From contig NC_084892.1 in the NCBI RefSeq assembly GCF_958979055.1, positions 6,589,501 through 6,653,500 of the forward strand: a DNA stretch of 64,000 bases, written 5' to 3'. The stretch is from Alnus glutinosa. Its lineage: Eukaryota; Streptophyta; Magnoliopsida; Fagales; Betulaceae. The notes beneath the pieces are model-generated. The model worked only from the letters and a program-made list of their open reading frames with translations. It searched no databases and was not told the origin of the DNA. The position numbers were made by a program, and so were the translations under genes. Each line of letters begins with the position of its first letter. Position 1 is the stretch's first letter. Shown here piece by piece: positions 52,226-62,498 of this stretch.

Positions 52226-55200
52226 TACCAAGGTGAGATGTAAAAAGATATCCAGGAATATGTGATTCACAAATTGACGTTACTAAGTAGAGCACTAAGA
52301 CTCTCCATGATGGAAAATGTGGGTGTCAAAACTTAGGATTAAAATAAGAATTATGCAATACATTTTGTGCAAAATAATGTGGCTATGTGCAGCGTTGCTT
52401 ATCATTGGACATAATAAACTTAACAAATGAACCACGGTAGAATATTTAACACTGGAACACAAGTTAACCCATATGGTACATCAATTGTTTGAGGCAATAT
52501 CTCAAGAACAAGAAGTCACAAGTGTAACTTCCGCAGTACTTGTGACTTCCGCAGATTACTAATGCTTTGTTCTTTTCCTTTCTTTAGCTAAATATGAATC
52601 ACACACCCTTTCCAGGGGACCTAAACTAAGGATACTTGGGTTTGTGGGTGATAACATGCGTAATAAAATCCAAATAAACTTCAAGGAAGAGAGCCTTAAA
52701 CTAAAGGAAGATTTATAGGAACGGTATAAAAAGTACAAACTTTAGCTCTTAAAAAAACTATAAGGCAGGAATTGTTCTACCCTCTTGCAAGTATTTAACA
52801 CTGTCAAGCAAAAGAGAAAGGAGAAAAGATCCACCACAATTGACATCTCACACAAAGCAATGTCAATAAAACTAATAAGAAATCCAAAGAAAATATCTTT
52901 CTACAAGCGAAATACTTTTCTTTTCTTTTTTGATAAGTTATTCAATCTTAATAGAAAGCGAAAGGGGTGCAACCCAAGTACATAGGGAGTATATAAGAGA
53001 AACACCCACTTAGGAAAGGAAAAACAACAACAAATCCAAAAATTCCAGAAAATTAGAAAAGCGAGAACTACTTGTAGTAGTTATCCACCCGTAACGGGTT
53101 TTGAATATAATATCTTTTGACTCTACCACTAATTTCACGCAATCTTCAAAGTTTCGGGAGTTGCATTTTCTCTAGATGCACCACATCACACAGAAGGGAA
53201 TCAATATAAATTAGAGTTAAATTACAATTGCTTAGTAGAATCAATTGTAATTAATAGTAACCTGTAACAAGTGACAAGTCATGAGACGACATGTGTCGTA
53301 GGCCTATTGGAGCTAGTTATATTGTTATATTTTCCCCTTTAGGTCCCTCTTCAAGATAATGTAATTTGACTGTAGTGTAAAGGGCCTTTAATTTTTAATC
53401 CAGTGTAAAGTCCTAATGGGGCTAGTCTTACAAGACATGGGCTAGGGTTTTAAACCAAGCCCAAGTCAAGCATCCAAGACACAAGGCTAGGGTTTCCCAC
53501 CCTAGCCTTGGTCGTGTTTTATGAGTGGCGGCCAAGGGGAATTAAACCTCCCCTTGGCCGTGTACTGCTAGGACTAGAAGAAGTGTTTTCTCCACCTCTC
53601 TAAGTAATCTAAGCCTATAAATATGAGGTCTCTTAGGAGGCATAAGCATAACACACAATTCAGAAAATTGAGAGCTAAAGTTCTCAAGAGCTTTTGCGCT
53701 CAAATACACAACAGAATTCTAGTTTTCTCAATAATTGAGAACCAGTTTTGAGAGCCCACTCTCTTGGTCATCTTCAATCATTGAAGAGAATGCTTAAAGG
53801 TTCTACAATCCCAAGGGCAGCCATGTTCTACACAAAAAGAAGAAAAGAAAAATCAAAAAGCCCTATAAGCCAAGGAGTGGCCGATTCTCAAGGTTGTGCA
53901 CTCTTCTTATGCAATTTTTTTTTTAATGCATGATCTAACCTTGTCTATCTTTGAAACAACCATTAATTTTTTGAGATTATTCCGTTGCGCACTTGATGCA
54001 CATGTTGATCCCAACACCTCCACTTTCAACAACCATATCAAGCTCAATTTGCCCAAAATCACTGCTTGATAGACACCTTTACTTCTCTCAGCTGACCAAA
54101 ATCCTTCATTCCCAACTTCCGACCGTATCTCAAATGCCTTTTCTTCCACGTAGAAAAATCTTGAGAATTTCAGGCCAAACAATTCGAGAGGGTACACTTT
54201 GCAATGAGAAGCCAACCTGAACGTACACTTTATAATGTATGGCACATGAGAAAGCCTCTAAGTTTGACAATTGTAACAAAGTAGTGTGCTATAGTAAGGC
54301 ACTATCACCCCATGCAGCAGTTCTACGCTTACAATTAGGGATAGTTTGTATATGCAGCCCAAATTACAAGCTTATGGCATCATCCGGGAGGTAAAGCATA
54401 ACACCAATGTCCCACATTGAGAAGATGATGAGTACCCCACATAGAGTCTGTGGTTTATAAAAATAATCATAAATGCTCAGTCCCACATTGCCTAGTTGGT
54501 ATATGAAACTGGGCTTTAAAAGTAATTCTAGGGAAGCTCCAAATCGACTAATCATTTTGGGGCGATAACGCATATCTTGCTAGCATTTTTCCTGAATCGT
54601 TACAAATTGTATTAGAACCACCTAGTAACGTCAAGCTATGTGGTACTGGAACACTGCATGACGTAACCCTGACGAGGACGTCTAGGGTTTAAGGAGGGGA
54701 GTTTGTAACACCCATGAACATTGGAAAGATGAGGAGTAACCCACATAGAGTAAATGGTTTATAACAATAGTCATAAGTGCTATATGAAATTGAACTTTAT
54801 AATGGATTCTAGGGAAGCTCCAAATTGACTAGTCTTTTTGGGTGATAGCGCAGATATAACTAACATTTTTTCCTGGGTCGTTACATAAAGTGTACTCTTT
54901 GTCGACAAGGGTGTGAAGACCATAAAAACTTGTTCTTCTCTTACACCTTCTCAAAGCAAATATAGCGCCATATTTGTAACAAGTGCAACATTCTATGGTC
55001 CCCAAGAACTTGGGAGGAAAATGTTTGCTAGATGTCTCAAAGGTTCAAAAGCAAGTTCCTTTGTAGCTTGATATGCAAACTTATGTTTGCTGCAGCCGCG
55101 TACTCTATATGGAGAGAAAGAAATGCAAGGATCTGTCATGATAGAACCAAACATGTTTGTAATATAATTTCAGTATCAGGTTGTGTTAGGGCTAGAATCA

Positions 55201-56565
55201 ACACCCTCCATGGTTTTGATCCATCTCAAGAAAATAGACGGTTGTTTCAGAGGAGATGTTGCAAAAAAAGAGTAGTCTATGTCGTCTCTTTGAGTTGGAT
55301 GGAGTCCTTGTTGTAGGTTAGCTCCCCATCAACTTGGTTGCTTGTATTCTCTTTTCTATGTTGAGGTATACCCTTGTACCTTTGTACAGTTTTTCATTGG
55401 ATATAATACTTACCTTATCTAAAATATAGTTGGTCTTTTACAAGAGGAAAAATATTTTTTGTAAAAGTAATGCAATTTATTAATAAGCGCAGAGGGGTGA
55501 AACCTTAGCACACAAGAAGTATACAAGAGATAACCCCCACTAATGATGAAAAGAATAACAGAACAACAGGGAAATATTGATGAGGTTTGTTGCCAATATT
55601 GACATCATCTTTTGACCTGTTTTTCCTATCATAGATTTTCCTATTTACAACAAATAACATACGTCATACTACTAACCCATTAATATGTTGTTGGAGACTA
55701 TTAGGCTAATAAACAAAATATTCGGGCCACAAGGGCTTTTAGCAACATTGCCACTAAGACTGCACATTGTTACTATACACATTCTTCCCTTTAGTTTAAG
55801 CCTCAAAATGTCTTTGTTGGGAACAGGTCCATTTTTTTTTTTCCTTTTTTGTGTCTGAACAGGTCTTCATGGAGCCACTAGAATTAATTCAAAACTATCA
55901 GACTCATCAAATTTAAGTTCGAAAACTCATACTTTCTAGTCATTCGAATTTCATTCTCAATCTAAGTTTTGATAAGATTTTTTTTTTTTTTTTGAATTCT
56001 CAATCTAAGTTATTGAGCTAAACCAATTTTACTTGACCGTCTCTTGATGAAAGAAAGGCTGACACTATTTTACATACATCAATTAAAATTTTGACTGGTA
56101 ATGATCATCTGTAGGAGTGAAACAGATACTGTTCCTGGTTATGAACTGTCAAAAGAACAGGGGCAGGGGAGGGAGGGAGGGAAGTGGGGGAACCATCTCA
56201 ATCATATCACAAAGAGCTACTTAAGGAGATGTATTGACTTACATATCACAAAGAGCATAAACACAAGGAGGACACAAAGAAAGCACCGGTCACGCAAGCG
56301 TCTCCACCAAGAGCACCTGCTTCCACATTTCCGTGGGTTTTGATTCGTTATGGCCCCACACCAGCCACACTTGAAAATAGGTGCATTAGATGGAAGAAGA
56401 AGGCGTAATCCACAGCCCCAGCATATTGCCTCATGATCCTCACTGTCTGTTCTTATAAAAAGCTCCTATAATGTGACCCTTATATTAGCAAAAAGTTATA
56501 AGATTATAAAGGCAATGAACAAAAAAGATCACCTCAAAAGCCATATGCATACAACCACTAGTCAT
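46279..56565 (-). CDS. DHHC protein S-acyltransferase, PAT11-like (4 exons)
   Basis: Exons in transcript order: 56565-56533, 56465-56243, 52180-51882, 46758-46279, giving 344 residues. The enzyme attaches palmitate to cysteines of membrane-associated proteins. The N-terminus has a paired-cysteine block ([12 protein letters not shown], then FKCGWCGAI) like Arabidopsis At3g18620 (about 345 residues, from memory). Hydrophobic spans follow at about 70-86, 89-127 and two more in the last exon. The Cys-rich domain runs from [18 protein letters not shown] to DMDHHCPF, with the catalytic DHHC at 180-183 intact, followed by IGNCVG across the next junction. Exons 2-4 are firm. The 11-residue first exon is inferred from splice sites and phase. 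Introns 2 and 3 are about 4.1 and 5.1 kb, expanded by LINE and other repeat insertions. Confidence 0.85.
47100..47400 (+). other. Possible LINE ORF1-like remnant
   Basis: The 88-residue frame begins with [11 protein letters not shown], vaguely like the segment of plant LINE-associated proteins reading ENxxxFAxxL. Similarity is weak and the identity is uncertain. Confidence 0.2.
48062..49050 (-). mobile_element. LINE fragment: zf-RVT region and 3' end
   Basis: On the minus strand pieces read [13 protein letters not shown], then [21 protein letters not shown], then [11 protein letters not shown]. This is the region between reverse transcriptase and the zf-RVT domain in plant L1-type LINEs. It ends at 48,062-48,150 with the 3' tail GGGTTGCGCCTTTTGCACTTTTC. 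Frames are broken and the 5' part is missing. It lies in intron 3 of the DHHC gene, in the same orientation as the gene. Confidence 0.75.
49760..51344 (+). mobile_element. LINE fragment: reverse transcriptase to zf-RVT
   Basis: Plus-strand pieces show RT landmarks in order: [42 protein letters not shown] (the FADD catalytic box) and then a zf-RVT-proximal segment ending PSQENRR. Several frameshifts and stops separate them. It is antisense to the DHHC gene and stops abruptly at 51,344, where a copy of the DHHC exon begins. The PSQENRR-type tail recurs in the piece at 54,960-55,420. Confidence 0.75.
51345..51554 (-). pseudogene. Partial duplicate of the DHHC-gene exon 3
   Basis: This 210-bp stretch is about 90% identical by eye to 51,974-52,180, the first two-thirds of the third coding exon, in the same orientation and 620 bp downstream in the transcript. 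It keeps the membrane span and ends at DLENYT, just before the Cys-rich domain, so it lacks the DHHC motif. The acceptor sequence is altered (CCTGGCG in place of ATGCAG) and a one-base length difference in a T-run shifts the frame. It is therefore not a usable alternative exon. Its 3' break is fused directly to LINE sequence. Confidence 0.9.
52912..53180 (-). mobile_element. LINE 3' end, antisense, in DHHC intron 2
   Basis: The minus-strand 3' tail reads ACTTGGGTTGCACCCCTTTCGC then TTCAATAACTTATCAAAAAAG. The upstream part (CAACTCCCGAAACTTTGAAGATTG) is typical of the segment just before it in plant LINEs. 5' truncated. Confidence 0.65.
53270..54016. mobile_element. Possible LTR-type fossil
   Basis: The block contains a CCTATAAATATGAGG promoter-like motif (about 53,614) followed by leader-like GAGAGCTAAAGTTCTCAAGAGC, and terminates near CCCAACA (54,011-54,016), as many plant LTRs do. 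No matching start or target duplication was found. The call is tentative. Confidence 0.3.
54397..54885 (+). mobile_element. TRIM (miniature LTR retroelement, fossil)
   Basis: Two direct repeats of about 200 bp (54,397-54,604 and 54,704-54,885) both contain AACACC, CCACATAGAGT, TGGTTTATAA, TCTAGGGAAGCTCCAAAT and end in CGTTACA. Between them lie only 99 bp. A primer-binding-site-like ATTGTATTAGAACCA (about 54,606-54,620; compare the initiator-Met type TGGTATCAGAGCC) follows the first repeat. A polypurine tract AAGGAGGGGAG precedes the second. The same 5-bp TAAAG flanks the unit (54,392-54,396 and 54,886-54,890). There is no coding region. The repeats have diverged visibly, so it is fairly old. 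Confidence 0.85.
54960..55420 (+). mobile_element. LINE 3' fragment, sense, in DHHC intron 2
   Basis: The plus-strand frame carries [19 protein letters not shown], then DPSQENRR, closely paralleling [19 protein letters not shown] ... EPSQENRR in the LINE at 49,760-51,344. It ends near the tail TTGAGGTATACCCTTGTACC...TTCATTGGATATAATACTTACC. Confidence 0.7.
55455..55545 (-). mobile_element. LINE 3' tail, antisense
   Basis: AATTTATTAATAAGCGCAGAGG then GGTGAAACCTTAGCACACAAGAAGTATACAAGAG repeats the antisense LINE tail seen at 37.4, 48.06 and 52.93 kb. Confidence 0.55.
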
Positions 56566-56580
56566 ATAAACTCGCCCACA

Positions 56581-57175
56581 TAGGGGCGGAACCAGTTGGG
56601 GCGACCCCCGTTGACCCGCCCAAATTTTTTTTACCCCATGTTTTCTTTCCTCTCTTGCCAATCATTGGAAGAAAAAAAATGACCCCGTGAAAGACCCACC
56701 TGCATTGACTCTCTCTCTCGATGGGCTCTGCTATGTGTGTGAGACGGTTGGTGGTGGTCGAAGTGCTGTTGTCTGCCGTTGATGTTTGTGGTCTGGGGGA
56801 CAGCAGATGAAGCTGTGGTGGTGGAGAGACGGCGACCCGTGTTTGACGTGGTCTATCTCCTTCATGCGTCGTTGGTTTCGAGTGAAATGGGTCTACCGTC
56901 ACGGGGCTGTTTGGGCTGTGGGCTGACGGCGTGGTGGTTCTGTGGTTAGCGGCGGGTCTGGGATGCCTGGTGCTTGGGTGGGGCAGGCCGTGTGATGGGT
57001 TCTGTCCCGATTGTTGCCTACAGCACGGGGTGGATTTGGGTGTTGGGTGGCGGCGGCCGGAAGCGTGGGGTGGCCGGATTTTGCTGACGTTTGCTCGGTT
57101 TTTGGGTCGGATGGATGACGTGGCTGTATGGGGATCTTCTGTTTGTATCGATAGAATATAAGGTGCACAATCATG
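56581..57175. mobile_element. GC-rich insert with a hAT-like left end
   Basis: It begins TAGGGGCGGAACCAGTTGGGGCG, similar to the CAGGGGCGGA ends at 6,371-7,511, and is followed by a stretch strikingly richer in G and C (56,700-57,150) than the neighbourhood. No right end was recognised. Frames within are Pro/Thr/Arg-rich and look spurious. It abuts the inferred ATG of the DHHC gene at 56,565, so it may supply or displace the promoter. Confidence 0.4.
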
Positions 57176-58189
57176 TGTTATTTCATACGGTTAGCTTGCC
57201 TTGACTAGTTGACTTCGGAAAAAACAAAAAAAAAAAAAAAAAATACCAAAACTATTATCAGTCAAACGTAAATTTTGTAAATTTAATTTATCTTCTCAAA
57301 TATGTTGTTTTAATTTTGTTTTTTTATTTTTTATACCATCCAAAAATAATTTTTTTAAAAAAAAAAAATTGGTATTTACAATTTTAAAAACAATAAAAAA
57401 TAATATAAAAAATAAATAAATTACACATTCAAATGAGCCCTAAGCTAAACGGTCAAATCATCTTGCATAAATCCCACGACTATTATAACCCCCTATCAAA
57501 TCCTCGAGATGATCATGTACCGCCTTAATGACCATCAAATCACCTTGTTCCTAATTACCATTCACTTCTTCCATAATGCCATCCATATCCCTATCAATAA
57601 CCACTAGCTTCTTTCGTAATGCCATTCATATCCCCACCATTCATATCCCAATCAAATCATCAACAAATTGTTCAATTTTTGTGTCTAAGGGCAACTCCAG
57701 CTAGTTGTTAAAGATAGCAACCTCAAAGAAGTATAAAACATCATGGAAGGGTTACAAAAATACTTTTGACATATCTATCATTTTGTATGGGATGTAACCT
57801 ACTCCACATGAGCTTTACTTCATGTGAGAGGGTGAATATATAAGAGGTGTGTAATGAGTATTTTTTTATCTTTTTCCTTTACCCAATAACGTAGAAGTCT
57901 TGTGCGTTCAAATTTAGCTCTTCCATTGCAAGTTTAACCTTTGTATCTTGGTTGGGTGCGGCTAAATGGCTAGGTGTTCGGGTTGTGGATAGTGCTACTA
58001 TTAGACGGCGGTGAAAGACTGTTGCAATGGGAGCTAGTAGCTTACGATGAGAGGGAGAGGGAGAAAGAAAACAAAACAAACAAAATTAAAAAATATTATT
58101 AGAATGTAGAATAAAGAAGTTGGAGTGTGTATAAAAAAGGCAATAGCTAAAGTATAAAATTTGTAATTTTTCAGTATTTATTTTCGATA
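57176..58189. other. AT-rich spacer
   Basis: A-tracts near 57,225-57,243 and 57,358-57,369. No gene is supported; a 66-residue frame at 57,879-58,079 (minus) has no recognisable features. Confidence 0.5.
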
Positions 58190-58376
58190 TGAATAATGCT
58201 ACACACACTTTCACTTTTCTGCACCTATTTCTCCACACCCTTAGTGGCTTTTAAAATTACCATTGAATTAAAATTCAATAAAGATCCATATTAAAGCCAA
58301 GGATAGTTTTAAAAGCCATCTAAATGTGATAATAAATTGGTATGAAGAAATGGAAGCGTGTGTAGCATTATTCTTT
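58190..58376. mobile_element. Small MITE, family A, copy 2
   Basis: Starts GAATAATGCTACACACACTT and ends GAAGCGTGTGTAGCATTATTC, inverted ends of about 20 bp. Internal arms GGCTTTTAAAATTACC and GATAGTTTTAAAAGCC pair as in the relative at 31,709-31,868. Confidence 0.8.
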
Positions 58377-58594
58377 CACTATTACTATTAAAGACGCTTT
58401 AATAATAAATGAGGTTACTTTTGGCATTTTGAGAAATTGCCTTGATAAACAGCAATTTCTCAACCTGTAAGGCTCAACCATTGCACCCTTGAAACATCCG
58501 TTAATTTCTTCACAAGGACATTCATAAACCCTCTTTTTTTTTCTTTTTTTTTTTGAACACTAGAATTCTTCTCATTAAAAGAGAGATGACCAAG

Positions 58595-59506
58595 TTACAG
58601 TCTAGAGACCAAAAAGTCTCTGAAAGAAACATCAGAAATGAAAAGAGGTATCTCCTCAATCCAACTATAAGACAAGCATTTAGAAGAAGCCTCTCTAGCT
58701 AATTGGTGGGCAACAACATTTGCTTCTCTACAACAATGAAACCAAGAGCAAGAAATAAATTCAGAAGCATCTTTTCTAATAGCTTCTACAAAGTGCCCAA
58801 TTTTAACATAAGGGGAGCTTGGATCACAAATTGCTTTAACCACTTGAAGGGAGTCACCTTCACATGTAATCTTTGAAAAACCCATTTCTTTGCAAAAATT
58901 TAGAGCTGAATAGGCAGCCATACATTCTGCCAAGAGGGGATTTGCTTCAACCATGCAAGCACAACATTTAGCACCCACAATCACTCCATCATCATTTCTA
59001 ATAACACAACCCCAACCAACAACTCCATTTCTAGTATTTAAAGAGGCATCCCAATTTACTTTTACACACCTTAAATTTGGGCATTTCCAAGATTTGCTAC
59101 TATTAAGGGTGCTGGAATGTAACTGCCTAGCCATTTCATCCTTCTTAAGAGCTGACTGATACTCCTCATGGTGCCGAGAAGCATCCTTGAAGACAGTCAA
59201 AGGGGAAGAAAATTGGCCCTCAAAAACCAGCTTATTCCTTCTCATCCAAATACTACGAAAAACAGCAACCATTAAACTCAAAAAATCATCATCCAGCCTG
59301 TTAAACAAGAAAGAAACAAGCTCAACTATACCTGGAAAAAAGGAAGGACATTTATGAAAAACCATAGGACCACTTCCCCAAACATCTTGGGCACTGGGAC
59401 AACTCCACAAAGCATGAAGAATGAATTCCTCCTGAAATTTGCAACAAGGGCATAAATCATCCTTCATCACACCTTTCTTCAATAAATTTTGTTTAGTAGG
59501 AAGCAA
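58595..59506 (-). CDS. LINE ORF2 C-terminal part: zf-RVT and RNase H
   Basis: The 303-residue open frame begins within the zf-RVT domain (LCPCCKFQEEF, HALWSCPSAQDVWG). RNase H occupies about 135-300. The acidic catalytic residues are visible as the D of KVNWDASLN, the E of LLAECMAA, the D of CEGDSLQ, and a late His/Asp zone around EANVVAHQLA. The frame is open up to the normal family end. It is the least damaged part of ORF2. Confidence 0.8.
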   Translation of the reverse strand: MLPTKQNLLKKGVMKDDLCPCCKFQEEFILHALWSCPSAQDVWGSGPMVFHKCPSFFPGIVELVSFLFNRLDDDFLSLMVAVFRSIWMRRNKLVFEGQFSSPLTVFKDASRHHEEYQSALKKDEMARQLHSSTLNSSKSWKCPNLRCVKVNWDASLNTRNGVVGWGCVIRNDDGVIVGAKCCACMVEANPLLAECMAAYSALNFCKEMGFSKITCEGDSLQVVKAICDPSSPYVKIGHFVEAIRKDASEFISCSWFHCCREANVVAHQLAREASSKCLSYSWIEEIPLFISDVSFRDFLVSRL

Positions 59507-62498
59507 ATTTTGGCAAGCTCGCCAAAGAAAAATTTTGGAGGAATTAGGAACTTTAAGAGCCCAAAGTTTTTTTCAAAAATTAGCACTACTTACTCTGAAA
59601 GAACATTCCCTCTTTTGTTTCCTCAGTAAGTCCAGCCCCAAATGATACGCACTTCTCACAGAGAACAAACCATTAGAAGTACCACTCCAAAAAAAATTAT
59701 CCGGGGGCAAGGAAGGACATAAAGGGATATTTTTAATGATCTTTGCCACATTAGCTGGAAACATATTATCAATAATAGAGCAATTCCAACCCAGAATAGA
59801 AGAATCAATGAGATTTGACACCAAAGCATCAGAAAAAGGATTAGACTCCAGGGGCACACTCAAAGAACCAATATTGAGCAACCAGTTATCTCCCCAAATT
59901 TTAATAGACCGTCCATCACCAATTCTCTAGTGAATTCCATGAGAAAAAAGCTCTTTAGCTACCATAAAGCTTCTCCAAATGAAAGAAGGTCTTCTACCTA
60001 ATTTTGACTCCAAAAAAGAGGAATGGGGGTACTATTTAGCTCTAATAATCTGAGCAATCAAAGAGTCTGAATTTTGAATTAATCTCCAACACTGTTTGTC
60101 TAAGAGGGCCTTATTAAACATATATAAGTCTCTAAAACCTAGCCCCCCAGCAGATTTTGATCGCCCCATTTTAGGCCAACTCATCCAATGGATTTTAGAG
60201 TTATTGCTCAAGTGCCCCCACAAAAAAGATTGCATTAGCCTATTTAAGTCTTTACAAAGGCTAATAGGAAGAAGAAAAACACTCATGGAATAAGAGGAAA
60301 TGGCCTGAACAACAGCTTTTAAAAGGATTTATTTACCCGCCAAAGTCAACAATTTGGCCTTCCAATTATTAAGTTTTCGGATAACCTTCTCCTTAATTGC
60401 TTTAAAGGCTTTAACCCGACTTTTACCCATCAAAGTAGGAAGACCCAAATAAGAATCATACATATTGGCTTCAGAAAGACCCGACAAAGCCATAATCTCC
60501 TGTCTTCTTGAGAGGCATGGATTACGGCTGAAAAACACAGCAGTCTTGTTCAAATTAATATTCTGGCCCAGACCCTCTTTCATAAGTATCAAGAATGTTC
60601 AGAAGTCTTCTCCATTCCACTTGATTTGCCTTGCAAAAAACCAAACTATCATCAGCAAAAAATAGGTGAGTGATCTTAGGACCATTTTTGGAAGTGGGAA
60701 CACCAGAAATAGCCCCCTTAATGTGAGCATGATGTAAAAGAGAACTAAAAGCTTCAGCACAAAGAATAAATAAATAAGGAGAAATACGATCCCCTTATCT
60801 AATTCCTCTCGACAGAATAATGTTCTCCACCACATTTCCATTAACCACCACAGAGTAACTGACAGATTTTACACAATTCATGATTAATCCAACCCAAGCA
60901 TCAGCAAAACCCAGCTTATGCATAACAGCTTCAAGAAAAGACCACTCAACCCTATCAAAAGCTTTACTCATATCAAGTTTTATACCCATATAACCAGTCT
61001 TGCTCCACATTCTGGTTTGCATGGTATGCATAGTCTCATACGCAGCAATGATATTATCAGTGATAAGCCGACCAGAAATAAAGCACTTTGAGAGTCAGAA
61101 ATAATGTCAGGCAGAATAATTTTTAGCCTATTAGCTAAGACTTTAGGTAAAATCTTATAAACCACATTACATAAACTAATAGGCTGAAAATCAGTCACTG
61201 ATTTAGGATTCTTCATTTTAGGAATAAGAGCAATCACTGTAGAGTTTACATGGGAATCCAAGTTACCAATGTCAAAGAAAAATTTAACTGCATCACATAC
61301 CTCTTGGTGCAGAACATCCCAGTTTTGTTGGAAGAAAAATGCTGGAAATCCGTCCGGCCCAGGGGCTTTAAGGGGGGCCATTTGATTGAGAGCTAACTGA
61401 ACTTCTTCTATAGAAACAGGAGCAATCAAATTTTGATTCATTTGAGGTGTGACTTTGGGGGTGATTGTTCTAGTACAACAGTCCACATCTTTAAAATTTT
61501 CAGCTCTATACAACCATTAGAAATAATCAATAAAGGCCCATTCAATATCCCTTTGAGACGTCCATTTATTCCCTCTTAAATCAGCAATCTCCTGAATCAG
61601 ATTCCTGTGGTTTTTTTGAGAGGCACAAGCATGAAAATATTTGGTATTTCTATCTCCATACTTCAGCCAATCTTCTTTGGCTCTTTGCCTCCATTTAAGG
61701 TCTTCGGCCTCGAGCAAATTATCCAGCTCTTCCTTTAAAGACATCTCAACTTCTAATTTCCCCGGGCCCCCTTCCTTTTGCACTTTCTCGTAAAGATTCC
61801 TCCAATTTTTGAATATCCATAGTCGTCTTGCCGTCATACGTCTTAGCCCAACACTTTAAATCTTTTCTGCAACTATCTAATTTTCTCCTTAAAACAACCC
61901 ACTTATCAGCAGAACTATCCTTAATTCTCCAAACCTTCTTCACGTTTTTTTTATGATCTTTATGTTTCACCCACCCTGCTTCAAAATGAAATCTTTATTT
62001 TTTTCTCCATTGGACTCTGCTAGAACGATCAAGAGAAATGAGCAAAGGACTGTGATCAGAAAAATACCGAGGAAGAACCTCCACTTCAACCACATCAAAC
62101 ATCTTACACCACTCCGGATTTGCAACCGCTCTATCCAATCTTTCCAAAGTAAGAGCTCTTCCTTCTCTGCCATTTGTCCAGGTGTGTTTTTGTCCCTTGT
62201 AGCCTAAGTCCCACAAACTACATTCCATTAAAGTGGACTGAAACAAATCCATTTGCTTTTTAGATCTTCTGGAAGAGCTTGGAACTCCAAAGTAACATCA
62301 AACCACCACTAAGACCTCTGCAATCAACTATGAACATATTATCAAAGCCAAGTTTATATTTCAGAGATTCTGCCTTTCTCTGAATAACTTTAGTTTCCAT
62401 AAGAAAAACTAAAGTGGGTTTCTTAGTCTTCACCAAACGGCAAAGTCTACGAACTGTCCGAGGGTTCCCAAGCCCCCGACAGTTCCAACATAGGAGAT

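Noticed and set aside
56558-57174. Pro/Thr-rich frames upstream of the acyltransferase gene
   Set aside because: They follow the GC-rich insert and show no recognisable protein feature.
57879-58079. 66-residue minus-strand frame as a gene
   Set aside because: No domain, leader or splice context; composition is ordinary.
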